DNA from: an uncultured Poribacteria bacterium
GTDB taxonomy: Bacteria > Poribacteria > WGA-4E > WGA-3G
DNA length: 64,000 nt
Reading direction: 5' to 3'
Assembly: GCA_951828385.1 (NCBI GenBank)
Contig: OX639973.1
Coordinates: 1,302,001 to 1,366,000, forward strand
A program made the translations under genes and the position numbers. The stretch's first letter is position 1. Every line of letters begins with the position of its first letter. Positions 42,801 to 49,059 of this stretch are shown here, piece after piece. The notes under the pieces are model-generated. The model was given only the letters and a program-made list of their open reading frames with translations. It was not told the DNA's origin and did not search any database.

Positions 42801-43287
42801 TCAAAAGCCGGTTTTCAATGGCACTGTTTCGGTGCGCAGTGGTAAAATTGGACTTGTTCCGCAGACCTTTGAATTTATTGAAGGTTCAAGAATTACCAAC
42901 GGAAGTACCAGCGTATTTGATCCAGAACTCAACATCTTTCTCCAAACACCGGATCGTATTCACGGGATTCTGCCGAGAGATCAAAGCACCGTTGACCTTG
43001 AGATTAACGCGAGTCTGACTGGCACCTTAAAGAACCCAGAATTTGTTCTGAGCGCGCCGAACGCACCTGAAACCCTCTCGCATGAGGAGATTATGACGTT
43101 TCTTATACGCAACGCTGCATTTTCGCGTGCTTTCTGGGGTTTCACGTTTAATTTTCACCGTCCGCATGATGAAGACGCACGCGCTGTCAGCGCAGAATAT
43201 CAACTCAGGAAAAACATGTCCATTAAAATTGAGAACAACGAAAAAGGCGAATATGGGGTTGGCTTTGAGATAAAGGGGCGTTTTTAA
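36856..43287 (+). CDS. TamB-like translocation/assembly module protein
   Basis: 2143 aa. An N-terminal membrane anchor (IILGISFVIVLCGTFFFL) is followed by about 2000 residues of repeating beta structure typical of AsmA/TamB bridge proteins, and the C-terminal DUF490 part: PVFNGTVSVRSGKIGLVPQT, FDPELNIFLQTPD, VFLSAPNAPE-like FVLSAPNAPETLSHEEIMT. It stands directly before a BamA/TamA-like barrel gene, the usual partner. Family knowledge: such proteins span the periplasm and carry lipids or help insert outer-membrane proteins. It begins 14 nt after tlyA, at the end of an AACTGAAAACTGAAAACC repeat piece without ribosome site. Much longer than E. coli TamB (about 1250 aa). Confidence 0.85.
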   Translation: MRKRIQKISIILGISFVIVLCGTFFFLRSDAFLNWVETRLASELESRLAKDYTADIGDIKGSIFGNVAISGVKISKEGEPVISTGSVVLKYNWLGLLTRKFEVTELTVDAPEIHAKHAPDGTFNLPNILQEDPPSGEDSSSDDAPQFGFAVQNVKLDDGKINYTDIQRDLEISVQGIKLSLEGPLDAWHHRGNLSIEAGSFKFNGSETPIDRFEVTFEILATRSRFDIFRLDFGNSRLVAAGQFPYRSTGNYWSIDLDLQRLDVADVEQFFGEGTELESIVKGRITANGNLDSSFAATLSVETPTFSMTQAENDRRIALTDLKIDAGFNSHPTPTFTLKTFSAQVADGTLTGGGRIGLQNRLEGTVINQLQQLTAHPLVYEGQWDATDVQLIPLLSMFVQLPEFLVDSTGHLSGNATFNGSSTDPSTLNLNSKIEITETVLNTVALADSTLSCMIDSGELKVDGNLDATAINITGTFPLAEQDALDLRMSGINFDDLMKIVDSADLGGIGEYTAKLSLDGTLAGSMKIPNASFNDIPIGTLVGNLDYQEGQVFIENGLLTKNRKKDIVTAYQSRTTITGVVDVEGDFPAEFRIVADPVYAQHYPRVLLGAEYPVEGEVRGELKLDGTLIDLDGSADFSVTKGVAWGIHLDPVTLPLRIEDYNIDLPNFEVTTRGQKVTLNISVASNADYDLLLESDAPVSFQALASAANISDFPFGGEFDVRVVGTLKKPESADFQIELDFSDITFLDNGGETKHPLGDASLHGTLVALKNVTGEPDRFDFTGSGFNGQIQGYVSMDPDNSYEFEVESEALEVKPILRILHPALEAVAGTANGRAEIKGTVADLAPTGENKSDESDQPVYPYDVDIKIDTSQLYYENSKGHKTPFTNAEHIRLFLTDDKWTIDALSLRTLEDASPFMELTGTYNAKGEVMDFEAKSDGFLLAPFGAALGLPSDILKVGSGHYTSTITGTAKQPEVALDWEIPTLDLKTEVGDIRISDAGGAIVYRDDLMRFEKTALKLLGNAVDIGGEISVSPEDINNSQLNFSVNAPELELTTFSDLIAKASANSIKRGDLTGGVFAASIDITGTPAETVIAVNARTQTQQPIRLTANVDPITLENLHATATLNSDALHVQSVEANGQIGDGSYTVQGDASFSTQDAAAHQFVMDVSVSEIGIADFVTVLSRQVPPFRGTVSGHAKLSGKGNLHPDQVSITGEVSALNFQGYGINCTNTTPLQFQSERGDITAHLPLELRKSRDHDHRDGVLPQKSPEMVTTVNVNITGTLEAPEITTEWRGDISEMEWNGKVEYRDERITLAGIEIKNRAGTSTLTGVIPFNLAFAGVDLPDRFPDEPIDVRFRGEELPLDFFPGSDLLFPEGDGIVDIDLALQGTSRDPHITGTVSLEALELYLKNFHEPMRNMKVKLDAREDAIDLKELNFDMGTGYCRLQQGQLALDGLTPEDFTLAGLKFELFPLGSTVQHALPPEMLEEVEGHLSTTLTELTVPLDSFLTKGEHTPFPQIREVPSLADIMAVANATLSINSIRLAFRILDQPYDFQDPRPIQIELNAGTITLPKAFTLENQYTFRVDQTFTAEDEKPEDVVGNVYTIENAKTTLSIDAESQWSVNGEFDAALRFNNFNVSALTDTWPAPYRIRGALSGSLQMSGTNKNPKITLRRHTSAPAELYLHDIPIDLRWRIRYQNGKWEISKKRYVEATFGGNLLTFSWTMPYHLEIIPFLTALQRSPEAVWDELLQTKMDGILDITVDDLDILRYLVPGLESPTGTSQAYVALNGTMEMPQAEGAVRFDDIGFELPEAGIHVKETKGRIALSEQGATVEQLEGVLNEGPFSITGSVKAPPDGRVWENPPTMDLRTSISSALFEQPGQYQIQLGSNPTQLHLQGGFDDPSLTGNLNISQGYYKQNWEAVVNWFAGTSVSEVDVILDYPILRDLYLNVDIDIPDKFHVRSSITGPTDIEISSSGGKLIGRIQKPVFNGTVSVRSGKIGLVPQTFEFIEGSRITNGSTSVFDPELNIFLQTPDRIHGILPRDQSTVDLEINASLTGTLKNPEFVLSAPNAPETLSHEEIMTFLIRNAAFSRAFWGFTFNFHRPHDEDARAVSAEYQLRKNMSIKIENNEKGEYGVGFEIKGRF

Positions 43288-43289
43288 TG

Positions 43290-43395
43290 GTTATCAGAGG
43301 GTTATAAGTGGTTGGTTATAAGTAGTTGGTTAAGACGTTAATTGTTACCGGGTGCCTCTTTCTTATAACTTATAACTTATAACTTAAAAAATACT
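43290..43395. repeat. TTATAAGT palindromic repeat before the BamA-like gene
   Basis: GGTTATAAGTGGTTGG, GGTTATAAGTAGTTGG and TTAAGACG on the left are mirrored by CTTATAACTTATAACTTATA on the right. It fills the space between the two genes and ends at the ATG. Confidence 0.65.
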
Positions 43396-43396
43396 T

Positions 43397-46300
43397 ATGG
43401 GCTCTGCAAATTACAACACATTCATAGATAGTGTGATTTGTCTTATCCTGATGTGCTGCTGTTTTTTTTCGCAATCTGTAGGCGCGAACGAACCCACGGA
43501 AACGTCAGGTGACATAAGGGCGGAAAAATTCGCGCTGCGCCAGGCGTTTGATACAACGCGCATAGACAAAATTGAGTACCATATTGATACAGAAGTCGTA
43601 GCCGAAACGACAGCACAATACGACACGCTCAGCAAGCAGACTTCGGTCCGTGTTGCTGACAGATTGTCTCCGTACGCGATTCAACAGAGTATTAAGAAAC
43701 TCTACGCGACACAGCAATATTCCCAAATCCATGTTTACGCACAGGCGCACCGCACTGGCGTTGCGCTCACCTATCAACTCACATCTTTTGATCTCATTAA
43801 AGCGGTTGTCATCGCCGGTGCCGGCATTTCGCCGAACCCATTCAGGTCGGCTATTGAAAATGTGGTAAAATCGAAGCCGGGTGGAAGATATGTCCCTGCA
43901 ATTGCCAAAGCAGATATTATCTACATCAAACGGATTTGCAGAGACCATGGCTATTTTGATGCGCAAGTTACGGTTGCCGATGTCCTTACCGAAGCTGGCG
44001 TATTAACTTATCAGATAACCCCAAATGCGCCGTCAACTATCAAACGGTTGCAAATTCAGGGGAATTCCGCTATCTCAACCAACCGCCTCAAACGTGCTTG
44101 TGGCTTCAGCATACGCTATCCGGTTTACAACAAAGTTGATGTTGACACTGATGTGGCAGCAATGAAAACCCTCTACCGTAAAAACAACTATCCGACTGCC
44201 ACCATCGTGCCGACTTTTACTTCTGAAACAGGTCTGTTGCAGTTTGACATCAATGAAGGCAAGCAGGTCCAGTTTAATTTCGTTCCGAGGACCGGTGAAC
44301 TCTCTTTATCCCAACAAGATACCTTCAGAGAAGATATAGCCGAGGTGATAAGTACGGGGGCACCTACTCTCTGGGAAGGACGGATAAAAGCCTATTTCAA
44401 AGACGAAGGGTATCATGGGACGACTGTGCAGGAGAAAGCTTCGGATGCCTTTAGCGTTCAACTTACGATTAATCCTGGGAATCGTTATAAGGTTAGGCGT
44501 GTCACTTTTTCGGGGAACCGCGCCTTTCCAGACGCGGCCTTACTCCGAGAAATGACAGTGAAACCGACAGTCGGACTTCTCGGGAGTCTGCGCATCTCCA
44601 ATCTTGTTGCCAGACTCCTATCGCGACGCGAACAGAAACGCTTTTTTTATGAAGAAGACCTTCGGAAAGATGAACATCGCCTTCATATTTTTTACGAGAG
44701 AGCGGGTTATCCGAACAGAGTCATTGAGATAAGAGATAAAAAGCTGCCCCTAAACAACCGAAACATTGGCGATGTCGAAATACATGTCTCAATTTTTGAG
44801 GACCGCAAAGAGTTGATTCACCGATGTGTCATCAGCGGTAATCGCGCGATAGATACTGCCACGCTCCTGAAACGTTTGGAAAGCGAACTTCAGTTCCCAC
44901 AACCGAATGCTGTGTTTGAAAGAACTGTCTACCAAGAGGCAGTCCGAAATGCATATCATGAACGCGGATACATCAACGCAAAGGTTACTGACACTTACAT
45001 ATCTGAAACAGAAACTGCAGTTTTTGAAGTAGAAGGTAATTTTTCGGAATCTCTTTCGGAATCTTTTTCGGAGGGTAACTTCCCCTCGGAAATCCGCAAT
45101 GAATTTAAAAGGCACAATCTGACACTCACAGGACCTTTCATAGCCACGAATGTCGGTAACCGCTGGAGCATCCAAGATATTGAGGGCAATCCACGCTATA
45201 CACTCAAACAGGAAGCGACATATCTTGAGGTCTTTGAACACGGTATCCTCAATCTTATTGTGGAGACAGAGGGTGAGCGGGTAACATTCGGTAAATTCCA
45301 TTTTGAAGGCGATACGGACGTTGTGAAACAACACGTTCTCAAACGAGAAGTCGCACATCTTGAGGGGGATCTTTGGACATCTGATAGATTAAGCCGTGCC
45401 TTGCAAAACCTCTCCGCGTTAGGGATTTTTGGTAGGGTTCAAGCAAAACCAGAACCAATCGAAACCGAAAAGATAGAAGGCGGCGATGGTGTCAAAACCA
45501 CTGACGGAGAGAACTCTCACGCTATTTCCAGAACCTATGACGTTTTAGTAACAGTCGACAAGCAGAAACCCAGAACCTATAGTTATGGCGGCGGCTACAG
45601 TTTCGCAGAAGGTTGGAACGGAACGCTGGAGTTAACGGATAGCAACTTCCTCTTTAAACGGAACATCCGAGGCTCCTTCCGCAGTACATTAGGGTGGCGA
45701 GATGAATTAGGTTACCTTGTCGATGCAAGACTGACCGAACCGTGGTTGATTGGTAGGACACGCGGCACCTTACAAGTATCTGCTAAGAAGTTAGAGATAG
45801 ATGACAATGTTCGCGCACTCCAAGGGAGTTTCACCCTCAGTCGGAAATTAGGCGAATCGCATCATTTGGATTTGCGATACAGTTACAGAGACTTGAACCA
45901 ACCGGTGCCACCACTGCGGCAAGCGACACCGACAGTAGGGGCAGGGTTACCCGGCCCCTACGAAGAACAGAACCCATTTAGCACAACCGTGAGTAGTCTA
46001 CGCTTCTCTTGGACTTACGATCGTCGTGTGCGCTATCTGAATCCGATAGGCGGTATGTGGAACGAGATGACACTCGAATACGCAGGTGGCTTCTTGCAAG
46101 GCGGCACGAGTTTTATTAAAACAACGACGGATACTCGATATTACCAAAAACTCATTGGCAGCCTTGTGTTAGTGACCGCGGTTCGATGCGGTATTACGAC
46201 CGGTTTGCGTTCAAACCGCAGCGCGGAACTTATCTCTTTTGAGCGGTTTTGGGCAGGCGGCAGCACGACGGTCAGAGGTTACGCCGAGCGTTCCCTCGGG

Positions 46301-46597
46301 CCCGAAGATATCACAGGGACCTATCGCGGTGATGTCCAATTCATTTTTAATACGGAATTACGGTTCCCAATCTATTCAGTGGTCCGCGGCGCCTTCTTTT
46401 TTGATGCTGGCAACGTCTGGGGGGCACTGGCAGATATTGAGCGTAGCTTAACGCGTTTGCCGTCCGCTGTCGGTGCTGGGCTTTATTTGGATTTTGGCGC
46501 GCTCACAGTTGGCATCGACTATGCCTTTCCGCTCGTGTCCGTTCCGAGTTCACCCGATACAAGAAGAGCACATGTCCGCCTCGGCAGTCCGTTTTAA
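43397..46597 (+). CDS. BamA/TamA family outer membrane protein
   Basis: 1066 aa. A signal peptide (VICLILMCCCFFSQSVGA, cut before NEP) is followed by about six POTRA-type repeats (for example TIKRLQIQGNSAISTNRLKR and KVRRVTFSGNRAFPDAALLR) and a C-terminal beta-barrel with the conserved FWAGGSTTVRGYAERSLG and a terminal Phe (VRLGSPF). Family knowledge: these barrels insert other outer-membrane proteins or, with TamB, move substrates across the envelope. The pairing with the TamB-like gene favours a TamA role; the POTRA count would also fit BamA. Residues 847-855 (VGAGLPGPY) come from a palindromic element in what should be a surface loop. Confidence 0.88.
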   Translation: MGSANYNTFIDSVICLILMCCCFFSQSVGANEPTETSGDIRAEKFALRQAFDTTRIDKIEYHIDTEVVAETTAQYDTLSKQTSVRVADRLSPYAIQQSIKKLYATQQYSQIHVYAQAHRTGVALTYQLTSFDLIKAVVIAGAGISPNPFRSAIENVVKSKPGGRYVPAIAKADIIYIKRICRDHGYFDAQVTVADVLTEAGVLTYQITPNAPSTIKRLQIQGNSAISTNRLKRACGFSIRYPVYNKVDVDTDVAAMKTLYRKNNYPTATIVPTFTSETGLLQFDINEGKQVQFNFVPRTGELSLSQQDTFREDIAEVISTGAPTLWEGRIKAYFKDEGYHGTTVQEKASDAFSVQLTINPGNRYKVRRVTFSGNRAFPDAALLREMTVKPTVGLLGSLRISNLVARLLSRREQKRFFYEEDLRKDEHRLHIFYERAGYPNRVIEIRDKKLPLNNRNIGDVEIHVSIFEDRKELIHRCVISGNRAIDTATLLKRLESELQFPQPNAVFERTVYQEAVRNAYHERGYINAKVTDTYISETETAVFEVEGNFSESLSESFSEGNFPSEIRNEFKRHNLTLTGPFIATNVGNRWSIQDIEGNPRYTLKQEATYLEVFEHGILNLIVETEGERVTFGKFHFEGDTDVVKQHVLKREVAHLEGDLWTSDRLSRALQNLSALGIFGRVQAKPEPIETEKIEGGDGVKTTDGENSHAISRTYDVLVTVDKQKPRTYSYGGGYSFAEGWNGTLELTDSNFLFKRNIRGSFRSTLGWRDELGYLVDARLTEPWLIGRTRGTLQVSAKKLEIDDNVRALQGSFTLSRKLGESHHLDLRYSYRDLNQPVPPLRQATPTVGAGLPGPYEEQNPFSTTVSSLRFSWTYDRRVRYLNPIGGMWNEMTLEYAGGFLQGGTSFIKTTTDTRYYQKLIGSLVLVTAVRCGITTGLRSNRSAELISFERFWAGGSTTVRGYAERSLGPEDITGTYRGDVQFIFNTELRFPIYSVVRGAFFFDAGNVWGALADIERSLTRLPSAVGAGLYLDFGALTVGIDYAFPLVSVPSSPDTRRAHVRLGSPF
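45934..45962 (+). repeat. 29-bp palindromic element in frame in the BamA-like gene
   Basis: AGTAGGGGCAGGGT-T-ACCCGGCCCCTACG, two mismatches from a perfect palindrome. It is read as VGAGLPGPY, the same frame as the copy at 54.5 kb (VWVGLPNPY). Confidence 0.85.
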
Positions 46598-46771
46598 TAG
46601 TCGTCAGAAGAATGGTTGTAAGTTAACGTAAGTTTGGACAAGTCGGATTGCGTGCAACCTGTAGCATAGGAGACCGTTAGTTCCTGTGCATCGTAGCGGC
46701 GCGCTAGGTCTATCAAGGGATTTTTTCACGAGTTTCACACCTCCCGGAACTTGGAGAAAAATAAAAAACGC

Positions 46772-46806
46772 AAAGCGGTGGATTCTCTGTCCACCGCTTT
46801 TGCCTT
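46772..46806 (+). terminator. Rho-independent terminator-like hairpin
   Basis: AAAGCGGTGGA (46772-46782) pairs perfectly with TCCACCGCTTT (46790-46800) around a 7-nt loop, followed by TGCCTTTTA. It would end the transcript of the envelope genes. The A-rich run before it would also serve the other strand. Confidence 0.75.
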
Positions 46807-46865
46807 TTAAGGGTTACCAGTTGTCAGTACGATTTTTTCTGCGAAAAAATCTTTTGGTTGTTAGT

Positions 46866-47003
46866 TATAGTAAAATCCAAAAATAAATACACACTTTCAC
46901 CCCCCGGTAGGTGCGGTTTTTGCGGCGTACACGCCCAGATGCGATCTGCATCCCTAACCGCACCGATGCTGAGTGTATAAGTAATTACAGAATCTACTAT
47001 AAG
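46866..47003. repeat. Composite palindromic element with TATAGTA arms
   Basis: Left arm TATAGTAAAATCC and ATACACACT; right arm, read in reverse, TATAGTAGATTCTG and ATACACT. Inside, GGTGCGGTT and AACCGCACC enclose GCGGCGTACACGCCCAGATG, which is related to the core of the element at 27.95 kb. Confidence 0.65.
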
Positions 47004-47082
47004 AGGTGCTAACAGTCGGGTGTGGTTCATGATGGATGCTACGCGGAAATCTTGAAGACTTCAAATTTCACTATAAATTTGT

Positions 47083-47111
47083 TTGATTTTTCCCAAAAAA
47101 TATCGTATAAT
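47083..47111 (+). promoter_or_regulatory. Promoter of the lamin-tail surface protein
   Basis: TTGATT (47083-47088) and TATAAT (47106-47111) are 17 nt apart. The leader to the ATG at 47264 is about 145 nt, and GGAGGGG lies 9 nt before the ATG. Confidence 0.72.
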
Positions 47112-47263
47112 ATTAGTTACATGCAGGACTTAGAATTTATTAATTTAAATAATAAACAATTGACGGGTTATAACCGAAAGTTGCTGGTTGTCCATCTAAG
47201 CGAAACCCAACACCTTACTTTTATCAAACGCACGTTATTTACATTTTGGAGGGGAAATAATCT

Positions 47264-48445
47264 ATGCCAAATCGGTTAACATTTTTGTTGACGAGTTTAA
47301 TTCTAATTTTCGCACTTGTGGCACTGCCAGCCATGGCGGAAACATTGAGTGCGACATGGACAGATGACTTGGATGGGGATGGAACTGCTGATGACTCGGG
47401 GTGGAACGTCACTCTTACGTATGACACTGCCCCAGCAACCGATTTTTCGTTACCTGCTATTAAGGACATTAAAAATAAGAGCTTGGGCTTGGACTATAAT
47501 AATCCACCTGATGATACGACGACGGAATTTGCTTTTGATGTACCTGTGAGTTCTTCTGCTTCAGAGGCGGATCGATATATAATTATTGGAAATTTCCGCC
47601 GAGTTACCCTCGAAAATGGACAACCTCTGGCTGAAACATCGATTGCTCTGCCGAAGTTGAAAAGCATTACCGCACCTACGTATGTGAATGGGAACTTTGA
47701 GGCTACCATTACGTTTGAGGCTGAGGCAGCCGCGGCTCCAGGCCAGCCACCAAGTACAGCTATCGGTCCTGCGGAGGGGCTCCTACCGACCGATATACTG
47801 GTATTCTCTAAGGCTTTTCTGAAAAGCTACCCCACGCTCCCGCCGTCGCCTAAGGTTGTGAGTGTCAGTGAGGGGCCGGAGGTGTATACCGTGGAAATCA
47901 ATCCTGGAGAGGTTTCTCGCGAGCCAGTGACCATAGAGTTAAATAAGAATCCACCTTTTCGAACTACTCCAAATACTGGCACTTACTTCCCACGTCACCC
48001 CCCAGTGACACTCGCTGAGCCTGATCATCCTATGGCAGTAGTGATCTATGAGGTTGTTCCGCCAATCATAACTCCTGGTTTTGCGCATGCAATTCCTGTC
48101 AACAACAAGGGACCCGAACCCTCCGCTCAATCGGGTGAAGGTCGCTTCTATATTACTTTTGAGGTTGAAGATGAAGGACAGTTCGACCATATTGCTGGTG
48201 TTGATGCTTCAAGCATCAATGCAGAATCATTTACGGATACTCTAAGTGTTTTATCCTTTAGCGATGCGCGTCGGATGGAATCCTCCAACAATCGTTTGGT
48301 AAAACAACTATCACTGCCATCTCAACAATGCCAGCGACTACAGGGGACCAGGCAGACTTTGAAGTGGTCTTTACCTTCAATAGAGCACTTCCGAACGATC
48401 TTGACCTGGCAGACTTGTCGATCGGTACGAGGGCCGGTGACATGA
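47264..48445 (+). pseudogene. Lamin-tail surface protein, 5' part upstream of a frameshift
   Basis: The ORF gives 393 residues. A signal peptide (MPNRLTFLLTSLILIFALVA, cleaved near AMAET) starts a secreted protein with beta-rich domains (WTDDLDGDGTADDSGWNVTL). The sequence makes sense up to about LSVLSFSDARRMESS (near 48285). After that the residues (QQCQRLQGTRQTLKWS) are an out-of-frame reading of a repeat that is read properly in the next ORF. A -1 shift between about 48258 and 48298 joins both into one protein of about 1400 residues. Whether the shift is a mutation, an assembly error or a programmed event cannot be told from one sequence; no classical slippery heptamer is present. Confidence 0.7.
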
Positions 48446-49059
48446 TGGATGGCGATGTCGCAAATGATACCGTGACACGTGCCACGGATCCGATGTTCTT
48501 GGGTACCCCGAGGCGCGTACCGCGAGAGCCCATGAAGTGGCAAGTCACGGTCAGTCCAAAGAGCGGGACGGATACAATCGTCGGGCTTAGTGCGGCGCGG
48601 ATGATGAAGTTTACCTACGGTCCTGATGTTAAAGCACTAACCGTTAAGCAAAGGGCTGAGCCAACTGTTGGCACTATTGGTAAAACAACTATCACTGCCA
48701 TCTCACCAATGCCAGCGACTGCGGGTGACCAGGCAGACTTTGAAGTGGTCTTTACCTTCAATAGAGCACTTCCGAACGATCTTGACCTGGCAGACTTGTC
48801 GATCGGTACGAGGGCCCGTGACATGGTGAACGGCGATGTCGCAAATGATACCGTGACACGTGCCACGGATCCGATGTTCTTGGGTACCCCGAATCGCGTA
48901 CCGGGAGAACCCATGAAGTGGCAAGTCACGGTCAGTCCGAAAAGAGGGGCGGATACAATCGTCGGGCTTAGTGCGGCGGGGATGATGAAGTTTACCTACG
49001 GTCCTGATGTTAAAGCACTAACCGTTAAGGTTAAGAAAACTGTTGGCACTATCACCGGG
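48298..49059 (+). repeat. Two tandem 381-bp repeats (127 residues each)
   Basis: GGTAAAACAACTATCACTGC recurs at 48298 and 48679, and the following 340 bp are nearly identical (only some dozen changes, for example TTGDQADF/TAGDQADF). Each unit encodes one bacterial Ig-like or Big-type domain beginning KTTITAIS. Confidence 0.85.

Larger units (their letters stand above)
46598..47263. other. Gene-free region of 666 bp rich in repeats
   Basis: It holds, in order: a short GTCGTCAG repeat remnant, a terminator hairpin at 46.78 kb, one arm of the GTTGTCAGT family with the GATTTTTT-CTGCG-AAAAAATC mini-hairpin (46814-46855), the composite palindrome at 46.87-47.00 kb, and the promoter and leader of the lamin-tail gene. 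No protein-coding gene is supported. Confidence 0.6.

Noticed and set aside
48290-48310. Programmed -1 ribosomal frameshifting in the lamin-tail gene
   Set aside because: The stretch TTGGTAAAACAAC contains no X-XXY-YYZ heptamer and no clear downstream pseudoknot; mutation, recombination or assembly error is more likely.
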